From: Stenotrophomonas maltophilia
Lineage (GTDB): Bacteria > Pseudomonadota > Gammaproteobacteria > Xanthomonadales > Xanthomonadaceae
Length of the DNA: 64,000 bases
Reading direction: 5' to 3'
Assembly (NCBI GenBank): GCA_900113425.1
Contig: FOZF01000004.1
Location: 1 to 64,000 of the forward strand
Shown: positions 37,157-45,427 of the stretch, piece by piece
Numbering within the stretch: position 1 is the stretch's first letter
How the letters are laid out: every line of letters begins with the position of its first letter
Translations under genes and position numbers: made by a program
Notes under the pieces: generated by a model
What the model was told of the DNA's origin: nothing
Seen by the model: only the letters and a program-made list of their open reading frames with translations
Database searches by the model: none

Positions 37157-37627
37157 GTGAGCGAAGACAACACGCAACGCCCCGATCCGGCGGCCACCCC
37201 GCCGCTGGACGAGAGCATCCGCCAGGTCGGCGCGGCCGGTCGCGCCGCCGCCGATTCGGCCAAGCACACGCTGCGCTCGCTGCGTCGCCTGGCCTCGTCG
37301 GATTTCGCGCTCGCCCGCAGTGCGTTCGGCCGGGCCCTGGCCTGGGCGGGCGTGGCGATCGTGTTCGGGGCCTCGGCCTGGCTGCTGATGGCTGCCACCC
37401 TCATCGCCCTGCTGCAGAGCTGGGGCCTGAGCTGGCTGCAGGCGCTTCTGATCACCTCGCTGCTCAGCCTGGCGGTGACCGGCTACGCGATCTGGCGGGT
37501 GTCCTACTTCTTCCACCACACCGGCATGCACGCTACCCGGCGCCAGCTGTCGCGCCTTGGCCTGTTCGACGAGCCCAGCGAAGACGATCCCGACGCCGGC
37601 GTGCAGATTCCGGAGGGCAAGCCATGA
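37157..37627 (+). CDS. YqjE-like phage-holin-superfamily membrane protein
   Basis: 156 residues starting with GTG. It has a soluble N-terminal part with RAAADSAKHTLRSLRRLASSDF, two membrane helices (about 65-85 and 95-115), and a C-terminal tail after FFHHTGMHATRRQ. The pattern fits the YqjE/DUF1469 family. It lies nine bases after the DUF883 gene and overlaps the next by ATGA. Function unknown; probably partners the DUF883 protein at the membrane. Confidence 0.82.
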   Translation: MSEDNTQRPDPAATPPLDESIRQVGAAGRAAADSAKHTLRSLRRLASSDFALARSAFGRALAWAGVAIVFGASAWLLMAATLIALLQSWGLSWLQALLITSLLSLAVTGYAIWRVSYFFHHTGMHATRRQLSRLGLFDEPSEDDPDAGVQIPEGKP

Positions 37628-38061
37628 AGTTCGGCGCATTGCAGCGGCGGGTGAAGCGTTGCGAACAGGTGGTGGCCGTGCGCATGGGTGAAACCCAGGA
37701 CAACTGGACCGTGCTCAGCGAGGTCTGGCGCCGGGGCTGGTCCCCCCTGCGCATCGTGGTGGTCGGCCTGGCCGGTGGCTTCGTGGCCGGCAAGCTGGAA
37801 GTACCGGGTAAAGTGAACGGTGCACGCTGGCTGCAGATGATCGGCTCGGTCTCCAGTCTGGTGGCCAGCGGCCAGGCAGCACTGGCTGCCGCCGTGGCAG
37901 CCTACGCCGCGGACACCGCAGACGATGCGGCCGACACTGCCGAAGCCGCCGCCGACCCGGTCGCTCCTGCTGCCGCGGCACCCGCTTCCGCGCCACCTGC
38001 CGAGCCTGAGGCACGCGAACCGCGGCCTGCCGAAGCGGCCACCGAACTGTCCGAACGTTGA
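37624..38061 (+). CDS. third protein of the DUF883/YqjE operon, unknown
   Basis: 145 residues in the position of E. coli yqjK but without clear similarity. A basic N-terminal helix (FGALQRRVKRCEQVV) is followed by one weak membrane segment (LRIVVVGLAGGFVAGKL) and a second hydrophobic Ala-rich stretch. The long tail is rich in Ala, Pro and Glu and is likely disordered. The start codon overlaps the preceding stop (ATGA). Confidence 0.75.
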   Translation: MKFGALQRRVKRCEQVVAVRMGETQDNWTVLSEVWRRGWSPLRIVVVGLAGGFVAGKLEVPGKVNGARWLQMIGSVSSLVASGQAALAAAVAAYAADTADDAADTAEAAADPVAPAAAAPASAPPAEPEAREPRPAEAATELSER

Positions 38062-38128
38062 CGAACAGCATCCGCCGCGTTGACCGCGGCGGACGGATAA
38101 TAGGCTCCCCTTCCCGGTCGGTACGTCG

Positions 38129-39238
38129 ATGAGCGAGTCCCTCCTGTCCCCGTCACCGGCCGAACCCGCACCGTCTGCTGCCGCCTTGGCCCCGCCCACC
38201 CGCCCGCGCGGGCCGATGTCGCTGGTGGTGCTGGCAACGCTGGCGGTGGCCTACACGCTGTGGGCCGCACAGGACATCATCCTGCCGGTACTACTGGCGA
38301 TGTTCTTCGCGCTGGTCGGCAACCCGATCCTGCGCCTGCTGCAGAAGCTGTGGATTCCACGGGCGCTGGGAGCGCTGCTGGTTCTCGGTGCCGGCCTGGG
38401 CGTGACCGGCTCGCTGGCCGTGCAGCTGGTCGGCCCGGCGATGGAGTGGGCGCAGGAAGCACCACAGCAGCTGCGCAAGGTCGCCCGGCAGGTACAGGAC
38501 CTGACCAAGCCGGTGCAGCAGGCCAATCTGGCGGCCGAGAATTTCGCCCGCGTTGCCGGCGGCGACAGCAATCGCAAGGTGCAGGTGATCCGCACCCAGC
38601 TCGATGATCCCTATCGCATGCTGACCCGCGCCCCCCGGCTGGCCGCCTCGGTACTGGCCGTGGTCCTGCTGACGCTGTTCTTCATGATCTATGGGCAGAG
38701 CCTGCAGCGCGCGGCGATCGCATTGTTCCCGAACCGCCAGCAACAGCGCTTCACCAGCGACATCCTGCGCTCGATCGAGCGCGAGGTGTCGCGCTATGTG
38801 CTGACCATCAGCGTGATCAACACGCTGGTCGGCCTGGTCTTCGCCGGCGTGCTGATGCTGCTGGGGATCGGTCTGCAGGAAGCGCTGCTGTGGGGGACGG
38901 TGGCGGCTCTGCTGAACTTCGCGCCCTATGTGGGCCCGTTGATCGGAGTGGCGCTGATGCTGCTGATGGGCTTCGTCGAATTCCGCGACCCGCTGCAGGC
39001 ACTGCTGCCCGCCGCGGCGTATCTGGGCCTGCATACCCTGGAGGGCCAGCTGGTGACCCCGATCGTGCTGGGCCGGCGCATGAAACTCTCGCCACTGGTC
39101 CTGATCCTGGCACTGATGGTGTTCGGCTGGGCCTGGGGCATGATCGGGCTGCTGTTGGCGGTGCCGCTGCTGGTCTGCATCAAGCTGGTGCTGGCCCGGC
39201 TGGACGGCATGCAGGGCTGGGCGCGCCTGCTAGAATGA
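38129..39238 (+). CDS. AI-2E transporter family (PerM-like) permease
   Basis: 369-residue inner-membrane protein with about eight helices arranged in two groups around a soluble middle segment, as in YdiK/PerM/TqsA. Signature segments are LPVLLAMFFALVGNPI and the C-terminal NFAPYVGPLIG plus GQLVTPIVLGRRMKLSP. Family members have been tied to AI-2 export or to Na+/H+ exchange; the substrate here is open. It lies 67 bases after the YqjE operon. Confidence 0.88.
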   Translation: MSESLLSPSPAEPAPSAAALAPPTRPRGPMSLVVLATLAVAYTLWAAQDIILPVLLAMFFALVGNPILRLLQKLWIPRALGALLVLGAGLGVTGSLAVQLVGPAMEWAQEAPQQLRKVARQVQDLTKPVQQANLAAENFARVAGGDSNRKVQVIRTQLDDPYRMLTRAPRLAASVLAVVLLTLFFMIYGQSLQRAAIALFPNRQQQRFTSDILRSIEREVSRYVLTISVINTLVGLVFAGVLMLLGIGLQEALLWGTVAALLNFAPYVGPLIGVALMLLMGFVEFRDPLQALLPAAAYLGLHTLEGQLVTPIVLGRRMKLSPLVLILALMVFGWAWGMIGLLLAVPLLVCIKLVLARLDGMQGWARLLE

Positions 39239-39269
39239 AAGCGCGAGCGGGCAGGCGTAGAATGACCGG

Positions 39270-39989
39270 GTGAATTTCCCTGTCCTTGCCATCACCCTCG
39301 ACCTCGACGACACGCTGTGGCCGTTCGCACCGATCGGCGCCCGCATCGACCAGGTGCTGCACGACTGGATGCGTGAACACAGCCCGCCCACCGCCGCGAT
39401 GTATCCGCTGGCGGCGATGCGCGAACTGCGCGAGCGCTCGTTCCGCGACAACCCGCATCTGCATCATGACCTGAGCGCGTTGCGCCGGCTGACGCTGCGT
39501 GAGGCGCTGCAGAACAGCGGCGCCAGCCTGGACCTGCTGGAGCCGGCCTACGAAGCGTTCTATGCCGCGCGCAACCAGGTGGAGTGCTATCCCGATGCCC
39601 TCGAGGCCCTGGCGCGTATCGCCGCACGGGTACCGGTGGCCGCGCTGAGCAATGGCAATGCCGACCTGCAGCGGATCGGGCTGGCCCATCATTTCGCCTT
39701 CCAGCTGGGTGCGCGCGAACATGGCGCGGCGAAGCCGGAGGCGAGTATTTTCCACGCCGCGTGCGCCCGCCTGGGCGTGGCCCCGGCGCAGGTGCTGCAT
39801 GTCGGTGACCACATCGAGATGGACGTGGCCGGCGCCATCGCCGCCGGCCTGCGCGGCTGCTGGATCAACCGCGACGCCGCCACCTGGACCCATCCGCAGC
39901 TGCAGCCCGACCTGCAGTTCGACACCCTCACCGGCCTGGCCGACTGGTTGGACGCCAACCTCGGCGCCGCCGCACCCCGGAGCAACTGA
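39270..39989 (+). CDS. HAD-superfamily hydrolase (YigB-like)
   Basis: 239-residue phosphatase of the haloacid dehalogenase family. Motif I is DLDDTLW (nucleophile and acid Asp), motif II SNG, motif III Lys in KPEAS, and motif IV GDHIEMD. The helical cap and the order of motifs match E. coli YigB, an FMN phosphatase. GTG start. Three bases separate it from the aminopeptidase gene, so the two are cotranscribed. Confidence 0.88.
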   Translation: MNFPVLAITLDLDDTLWPFAPIGARIDQVLHDWMREHSPPTAAMYPLAAMRELRERSFRDNPHLHHDLSALRRLTLREALQNSGASLDLLEPAYEAFYAARNQVECYPDALEALARIAARVPVAALSNGNADLQRIGLAHHFAFQLGAREHGAAKPEASIFHAACARLGVAPAQVLHVGDHIEMDVAGAIAAGLRGCWINRDAATWTHPQLQPDLQFDTLTGLADWLDANLGAAAPRSN

Positions 39990-39992
39990 CGC

Positions 39993-41360
39993 ATGAGCGA
40001 GATCACGGGCTTCACCGCCGACACTTCTGCCGCACTGCCGCTGTACGTGCTGGATCGCGAGCAGTTCGCCCGCTGGAACGCCGGACAGCCCGCCGCCACG
40101 CAGGCCTGGCTGGCCTCGCAGGGCTTCACTGCCGGCTCGCACAGCATCGCCCTGCTGCCGGGCAGCGAGGGTCTGGCCGGTGCGGTGATGGGCGTGGGCG
40201 ATCGTGGCGATGCCTACAGCTACGCCCATGCACCGCACGCCCTTCCCGAAGGCAGCGTGTGGCAGCTGGCCAGTGAGCTGCCGGCCAGTGAGCAGGCACT
40301 GCTGCAGCTGGGCTGGGGCCTGGGCAGCTATCGCTTCGACCGCTACCGCAAGCGCAACCGGCGCCCAGCGCAGCTGGTGGCCGCACCGACGGGAGAAGTG
40401 GCGGATCTGATCGCCGCCAGCCTGCGCGTGCGCGACTGGGTCAACACGCCCACCGAAGACATGGGTCCGCAGCAGCTGGAAGAGGCCGCACGCACGCTGG
40501 CAGCGGCGCACGGCGCCGAGGTCGAAGCGATCACCGGTGATGCGCTGCTGGCGCAGAATTTCCCGGCCATCCATGCCGTCGGCCGCGCATCGCATCGCGC
40601 GCCGCGCCTGGTGGTGCTGCGCTGGGGCAAGCCGACGGATCCGGCGCTGGTGCTGGTCGGCAAGGGTGTGTGCTTCGATACCGGTGGACTGGACATCAAG
40701 CCGGCCGATGGCATGCGCAACATGAAGAAGGACATGGGCGGCGCCGCGCACGCGCTGGCCCTGGCAGGACTGGTGATGGCCCAGCAGCTGCCGGTGCGCC
40801 TGACCCTGCTGGTGCCGGCGGTGGAGAACGCGATCGGCCCGGATGCGTTCCGTCCGGGCGAAGTCATCGCCACCCGCAAGGGCCTGAGCGTGGAGATCGA
40901 CAACACCGACGCCGAAGGCCGTGTGATCCTGTGCGACGCGTTGACCTTCGCCGCTGAGCAGAAGCCGGACCTGGTGCTGGACTTCGCTACCCTGACCGGC
41001 GCTGCGCGCATCGCGCTGGGTCCGGACCTGCCGGCACTTTTCAGCAACGATGACACCGTCGCGCAGCAGTGGCTGCAGGCCGGAGATGAAACGCGCGACC
41101 CGGTCTGGCGCATGCCGCTGTGGCGTCCCTACCTGCGTTACCTGAGCAGCGGCATCGCCGACCTGGCCAATGCCGGTTCACGCATGGCGGGCTCAGTCAC
41201 CGCAGCGCTGTACCTGGAGCGCTTCCTTGAGGATGGCCAGCGCTGGGCGCACCTGGATGTGTACGCCTGGAACGATGGCGAGCGGCCGGGCCGCCCGGCC
41301 GGCGGCGAAGCACTGGCCCTGCGCTCGGCCTGGGCGATGCTGAAGGCACGCTACGCCTGA
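39993..41360 (+). CDS. leucyl aminopeptidase family (M17) protein
   Basis: Two-metal exopeptidase, 455 residues. The catalytic C-terminal domain holds VGKGVCFDTGGLDIKPA, MKKDMGGAA and NTDAEGR, which include the metal ligands, Lys and Arg of the M17 active site. All key residues are present. The N-terminal domain is shorter and more divergent than in PepA, closer to the PepB/YtjB-like subgroup. A strong hairpin follows the stop codon. Confidence 0.92.
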   Translation: MSEITGFTADTSAALPLYVLDREQFARWNAGQPAATQAWLASQGFTAGSHSIALLPGSEGLAGAVMGVGDRGDAYSYAHAPHALPEGSVWQLASELPASEQALLQLGWGLGSYRFDRYRKRNRRPAQLVAAPTGEVADLIAASLRVRDWVNTPTEDMGPQQLEEAARTLAAAHGAEVEAITGDALLAQNFPAIHAVGRASHRAPRLVVLRWGKPTDPALVLVGKGVCFDTGGLDIKPADGMRNMKKDMGGAAHALALAGLVMAQQLPVRLTLLVPAVENAIGPDAFRPGEVIATRKGLSVEIDNTDAEGRVILCDALTFAAEQKPDLVLDFATLTGAARIALGPDLPALFSNDDTVAQQWLQAGDETRDPVWRMPLWRPYLRYLSSGIADLANAGSRMAGSVTAALYLERFLEDGQRWAHLDVYAWNDGERPGRPAGGEALALRSAWAMLKARYA

Positions 41361-41376
41361 GCGCAGCCGATGCGCG

Positions 41377-41405
41377 GGTGGAGCCGGGCAGGGGCCCGCT
41401 CCACC
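41377..41405 (+). terminator. hairpin after the M17 peptidase gene
   Basis: GGTGGAGC/GCTCCACC stem (41377-41384 and 41398-41405) with an inner GGGC/GCCC pairing. No T-tract of note; it is probably a 3'-end stabiliser or weak terminator. Confidence 0.5.
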
Positions 41406-41501
41406 GAGTTGTGACGAAAAATTGAATTCCGGCCACGGTCGGGTTCTGCGAGGATGTGTCGGTCGACCACCCACACATTCCGTGAAGGCAGGACTCCGAC
41501 C

Positions 41502-42605
41502 ATGTCGCTCTTCCGCTACACCCGCGCCGGCCAGGGGCCGCGCACACCGCGCAGGCATTCGCCGCTGCCCTGGATCGCGCTGATCGCCCTGATTCTTGGC
41601 GGGATCACACTGGGCTTTGCCTGGCTGGCCGGCTGGGTCGGCGACCGCCTCACCGCGCAACGCTTCACCGACACCATCGAGGCCACCGGCCCGGCCCATC
41701 CCGGGTTCCGCCGTGCGCACAGCAAGGGGGTGTGCGTCAGTGGCTGGTTCGCACCCAGTGCACAGGCGCCGACGCTGTCCAGCGCGCGCGTGTTCTCGCA
41801 GGCCCGGGTGCCGGTGCTGGGCCGCCTGTCGATCGGTGGTGGCGACCCCCATGGGGCCGACGGCAGCGCCCGCGTGCGCAGCATCGCCCTGCAGCTGGTC
41901 AGCGACGATGGCCAGGAATGGCGGATGGCGATGAACAGTTTCCCGTTCTTCGCGGTGCCGACGGCGGAAGCCTTCTTCGAACAGACGCAGGCGCAGATAC
42001 CGGATCCGGCGACGGGCAAGCCCGATCCGCAGAAGATGGCGGCAGTGCTGGCGAAGTACCCCAGCGCGCAGGCGTTCCAGCAATGGGCACGCAGCGCGCC
42101 GTGGACCGACAGCTGGACCAACACCCGCTTCAACAGCGTCAACAGCTTCTGGTTCACCAATGCGCAGGGCCAGCGACGCGCCGTGCGCTGGCAATGGCAG
42201 CCACGCACGCCGGTCGCCGAGCTTGATGCCGACGCCCGCAAGCGCGCCGATGTCGATTTCCTCAGCCAGGACCTGCAGCGGCGGCTGGCGGCCGGCCCGG
42301 TGCAATGGGACCTGGTGGTCAGCATCGCCGAACCGGGGGACGCCATCGATGATCCGTCGGTGCCCTGGCCGGACGCGCGGGAAACGGTGGTGGCAGGCGT
42401 GCTGAGCCTGGAACGCATGCAGTCGCAGGAACAGGGCGCCTGTGGCGAGCTGAACTTCGACCCGCTGATCCTGCCCAGCGGCATCCGCGGCAGTGACGAT
42501 CCGATCCTGGCCGCGCGATCGGCGGTCTATTCGCAGTCGTTCAACCGACGCGAGCGCGAGCGCGCGGCCGGAGCGGCAGCGCAACCGAAGGAGGCTGCAC
42601 GATGA
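41502..42605 (+). CDS. membrane-tethered catalase-related peroxidase (SrpA-type)
   Basis: 367-residue small heme catalase homologue. It has an N-terminal membrane helix (about 25-47) and the distal His in RRAHSKGVCVSGWF. The probable proximal Tyr lies in RSAVY near the C terminus, in the R-x-x-x-Y pattern of heme ligation. Such proteins usually act as peroxidases rather than true catalases. The stop overlaps the cytochrome b561 gene start (ATGA), a pairing known elsewhere. This suggests quinol-fed peroxide reduction on the periplasmic face. The start at 41502 avoids an upstream extension. Confidence 0.86.
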   Translation: MSLFRYTRAGQGPRTPRRHSPLPWIALIALILGGITLGFAWLAGWVGDRLTAQRFTDTIEATGPAHPGFRRAHSKGVCVSGWFAPSAQAPTLSSARVFSQARVPVLGRLSIGGGDPHGADGSARVRSIALQLVSDDGQEWRMAMNSFPFFAVPTAEAFFEQTQAQIPDPATGKPDPQKMAAVLAKYPSAQAFQQWARSAPWTDSWTNTRFNSVNSFWFTNAQGQRRAVRWQWQPRTPVAELDADARKRADVDFLSQDLQRRLAAGPVQWDLVVSIAEPGDAIDDPSVPWPDARETVVAGVLSLERMQSQEQGACGELNFDPLILPSGIRGSDDPILAARSAVYSQSFNRRERERAAGAAAQPKEAAR

Positions 42606-43138
42606 GCAGCGGCAATGGCCACTTCAACCTGTTGGCGCGGGTGCTGCACTGGTCGATGGCGGTGATGATCATCGCCATGCTGTTCATCGGCGTGACCATG
42701 GTCGCCTCGCTGCACCTGCGGCCGATGCTGCTCGACCTGCACCGCCCGCTGGGCATCGCGATCGGCGTGCTGGTGCTGCTGCGCCTGTACAACCGCCTGC
42801 GCCATCGGCCGCCGCCGCTGCCGGCCGATCTTCCGGTGTGGCAGGTGATGGCGGCAAAGGCGTCGCACTGGATGCTGTACGCGCTGATGCTGGCAATGCC
42901 GCTGGTAGGCTGGGCAATGCTGTCCGCGGGGGGCTACCCGATCGTGCTGGGGGGCGGACTGCACCTGCCACCGATCGTGCCGCACACACCGGCACTGTAT
43001 GCAGCGCTGCGCAGCGCGCACAGCCTGCTGGCCTACGTGCTGTTCGCCACGGTGCTGATGCATGTCGGTGCTGCCCTCTTCCACCTGTGGGTCCGCCGCG
43101 ATGGCGTGTTCCAGGCGATGGCGCGCGGGAAGGACTGA
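42602..43138 (+). CDS. cytochrome b561
   Basis: 178-residue four-helix membrane cytochrome. Candidate heme-b ligands are the His in VLHWSM, DLHRPLG, SHWMLY, RSAHSLL and LMHVGA. It presumably transfers electrons from ubiquinol to the tethered peroxidase with which it is translationally coupled. Length and layout are normal for bacterial b561. Confidence 0.9.
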   Translation: MSSGNGHFNLLARVLHWSMAVMIIAMLFIGVTMVASLHLRPMLLDLHRPLGIAIGVLVLLRLYNRLRHRPPPLPADLPVWQVMAAKASHWMLYALMLAMPLVGWAMLSAGGYPIVLGGGLHLPPIVPHTPALYAALRSAHSLLAYVLFATVLMHVGAALFHLWVRRDGVFQAMARGKD

Positions 43139-43183
43139 CGCGATTGCGGCCTGCCGATCGCCGGCGGGCCAGGGGACCACTCG

Positions 43184-43209
43184 GGAGCAGCCGGGCATGG
43201 CTCGGCTCC
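43184..43209. repeat. degenerate SMAG-like palindrome
   Basis: GGAGC/GGCTCC arms around CCGGGC-ATGG-CTCGG between the convergent b561 and desR-like genes. It resembles the SMAG elements but is diverged. Confidence 0.4.
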
Positions 43210-43229
43210 ACAGGTGCGGGGCACCTCCG

Positions 43230-43832
43230 CTACAGCCAGCCCTTCTGCCGTGCCAGCCGGTACGCCTCGATCCGATTGGCCACGCCCAGCTTGCCGATGC
43301 ACTCGGACAGGTAGTTGCGCACCGTGCCGTGCGACAGCCCCAGCTGCTCGGCGATCTCGCTGGCGGTCCGTCCTTCGCCCGCCAGGCGCAGCACGCGCCG
43401 CTCGCGGTCGGTCAGCGGGTCCGCCTGTGACCAGGCATCGAGTGCCAGCTGTGGGTCGATCGCACGCACGCCCTGCTTCACCTTGCGCAGTGCATCAGCC
43501 AGGTTCTCCGCTGGCGCATCCTTGAGCAGGTAGCCCAGCACGCCTGCGTCCAGCGCGCGCCGCAGGAAGCCGGCACGGGCGAAGGTGGTCACGATCACCA
43601 CCTTGATGGGCAGTTCGTGGCGTGCAATGCGCTGGGCCAGTTCCAGCCCCGACAGACCGGGCATCTCGATATCGGTCACCAGGATGTCCGGCTTCAGCTG
43701 CTGCAGCATGCGCCAGGCGATCTCGCCATCGGCGGCGCTGCCCAGCACCTCGATGTCCGCCTCCAGGCTGAGCAATGCGGACAGTGCGCCGCGCACCATG
43801 GCCTGGTCTTCCGCCAGCAGGATGCGGATCAT
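43230..43832 (-). CDS. DesR/LiaR-type response regulator
   Basis: 200 residues. Receiver with AEDQAMVR, acceptor Asp in VTDIEMPGLSG and Lys in LLKDAPAE. The LuxR-type HTH is LTDRERRVLRLAGEG ... GTVRNYLSECIGKLG. All phosphorylation residues are present. The gene is coupled to the upstream kinase by an ATGA overlap. The facing exporter operon, with repeated GTCAT motifs between the two, is the likely target; this is inferred. Confidence 0.92.
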   Translation of the reverse strand: MIRILLAEDQAMVRGALSALLSLEADIEVLGSAADGEIAWRMLQQLKPDILVTDIEMPGLSGLELAQRIARHELPIKVVIVTTFARAGFLRRALDAGVLGYLLKDAPAENLADALRKVKQGVRAIDPQLALDAWSQADPLTDRERRVLRLAGEGRTASEIAEQLGLSHGTVRNYLSECIGKLGVANRIEAYRLARQKGWL

Positions 43833-45052
43833 GCCGCGCCGTCCTGCGCCGCCGGCGCGGGTGCAGCGGGCGGCAACGGGACAGTGGCCGCCGACAGCGG
43901 CACGCGCACGCTCAGCACCGTACCCTCGCCGCGCGGAGACTGCACGGTCAGATACCCGCCCAGCGCCGCAGTGCGCTCGCGCATGCCGCTCAGTCCATTG
44001 CCTTCGGCCTGCATGCCGCCCCGGCCATCATCGCGGATCTGCATCACCAGTACTTTTCCTTCCTTCATGAAGTCCACCCGCGCCTGTGTCGCCTGCGCAT
44101 GGCGGGCGATGTTCGTCGCAGCCTCCCGCAGGACCAGCGCCAGGCCACGCTCGACCTCCACCGGCATCGGCGGCGGCGGCGCGTACTGCAGATGCACCTG
44201 CTGGCACTCCAGCAGCAGCCGCGCCGAGGCCAGTTCCCCGGCCAGGTCGCTGGCCCGGATGCCGGTGACCGCACTGCGCACCTGCGCCAGCGCTTCGCGG
44301 GCGATCGCCTCGGCCTCACCGATCTCCTGCCGCGCGCGCGCATCGTTGCGATCATGCAGCTTGCGCGCCAGCTCCAGTTTCAGCGTGATCAGTGACAGCG
44401 TGTGGCCCAGCAGGTCGTGCAGGTCGCGACCGATCCGCTCGCGCTCGGCGGTCGCCGCCAGGCGACGTACTTCCTCCTGCGACAGCTGCAGGGCCGCCTC
44501 CTTCTCCTGGTTGAGTGCCTCGACATTGACCACCAGGCCGACGATGTACGACACCGCCGGAATCCACACCAGGCTCTGCCAGGGATACTCGAACGCGAGC
44601 GCGACCGCGCAGAACACGATGTTCAGGCCCGTCAGCTGCAGCAGGTACCGCCACCAGCCACCGCGCCCGCTGACCCGCATCAGCACGCAGCCGAACACGA
44701 AGTAGGTCAGCCCGGACGGATACCAGGGCAGCAGGATCAGGGCCATTGCAATCAGGCCCAGGGCATAACGGGTCGCGTGGTGGCGGGGCGACACCAGCAC
44801 CTTTGCGTACAGCAGCAGGAACAGCGGGTAGCTGGCCAGGGTCAGCAGCAGCCAGCGCAGGGTGAACCCATGGCCGAGCAGCGGGGTCAGGAAGATCCAC
44901 ACCGACCACAGCAGATGGATCGCCTCGCTCCAGGGCGACTTGCCACGCCGCAGCGTGTCGGCGACCGCCGAGTCCGGCGCAGGGCGCAGCAGGGAGGCCA
45001 GCCAGCTCGATGACACGGAAGGGTCCAGGCGGGAACGATCGCTGCCGATCAT
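43829..45052 (-). CDS. DesK-type sensor histidine kinase
   Basis: 407 residues. About five or six membrane helices (60-195) without a large extracellular domain are followed by a short coiled coil (EALNQEKEAALQLSQEEVRRL). A HisKA_3 domain has RERIGRDLHDLLGHTLSLI, and the ATPase has REAATNIARHA, DDGRGG and GLSGMRER. This matches the DesK/LiaS group that senses membrane state or envelope-active compounds. Its ATG overlaps the stop of a 71-codon upstream frame. Confidence 0.93.
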   Translation of the reverse strand: MIGSDRSRLDPSVSSSWLASLLRPAPDSAVADTLRRGKSPWSEAIHLLWSVWIFLTPLLGHGFTLRWLLLTLASYPLFLLLYAKVLVSPRHHATRYALGLIAMALILLPWYPSGLTYFVFGCVLMRVSGRGGWWRYLLQLTGLNIVFCAVALAFEYPWQSLVWIPAVSYIVGLVVNVEALNQEKEAALQLSQEEVRRLAATAERERIGRDLHDLLGHTLSLITLKLELARKLHDRNDARARQEIGEAEAIAREALAQVRSAVTGIRASDLAGELASARLLLECQQVHLQYAPPPPMPVEVERGLALVLREAATNIARHAQATQARVDFMKEGKVLVMQIRDDGRGGMQAEGNGLSGMRERTAALGGYLTVQSPRGEGTVLSVRVPLSAATVPLPPAAPAPAAQDGAA

Positions 45053-45264
45053 GCCAGTTCAGCCGATCCTGCGCAGGCGCGGGCGCGCCAGGACGGCCCT
45101 GCCGGCAGCGTGCGCTGCCCTCCGCCAGGCCTGCGCAGGCGCAACAGCCCGCTGATCGCGGTACTCTTGCCGGCGCCGTTACGACACACCTGCATCTGCT
45201 GCAGGCCGGCCAGCGACGGGGCGATCGGAGCCATGGGCGGTACCGGTAGCGGGGACGTTGCCAT
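45049..45264 (-). CDS. 71-residue ORF with ABC-ATPase Walker A remnant, coupled to the kinase
   Basis: Starts at ATG 45264 with AAGGGGG eight bases upstream and ends TGA overlapping the kinase ATG (ATGA). The middle reads CRNGAGKSTAISGLLRLRRPGGG, which strongly resembles the Walker A and following helix of an ABC ATPase. The rest of such a domain is absent. It looks like an internally deleted ATPase gene whose frame was kept because it couples translation to the kinase. It could also be chance in GC-rich DNA. A functional ATPase is excluded by the missing Walker B and signature motifs. Confidence 0.4.
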   Translation of the reverse strand: MATSPLPVPPMAPIAPSLAGLQQMQVCRNGAGKSTAISGLLRLRRPGGGQRTLPAGPSWRARACAGSAELA

Positions 45265-45306
45265 CCTGCGCCCCCTTGGTCACATTTCGCAGTTGCCACC
45301 GTCAAG

Positions 45307-45355
45307 GTCATCGGATGACAGCTGTCACTGCCGTCATCCCCGTGCCTGCCGTCAT
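45307..45355. promoter_or_regulatory. candidate operator: GTCAT half-sites between the two-component system and the exporter
   Basis: GTCATC-G-GATGAC (45307-45319) is a perfect palindrome. It overlaps TGACAG-CTGTCA (45316-45327), also perfect. Further GTCAT copies lie at 45333 and 45351, 18 bases apart. The cluster sits midway between the divergent genes, the expected place for DesR-like regulator binding. Confidence 0.5.
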
Positions 45356-45427
45356 GCTGTGCCGCACGCTCCACTGCCGGAACCGCCGCTGTCCGCCCTT
45401 CCGGTCACACCCGCCCGAACGCCTGTG

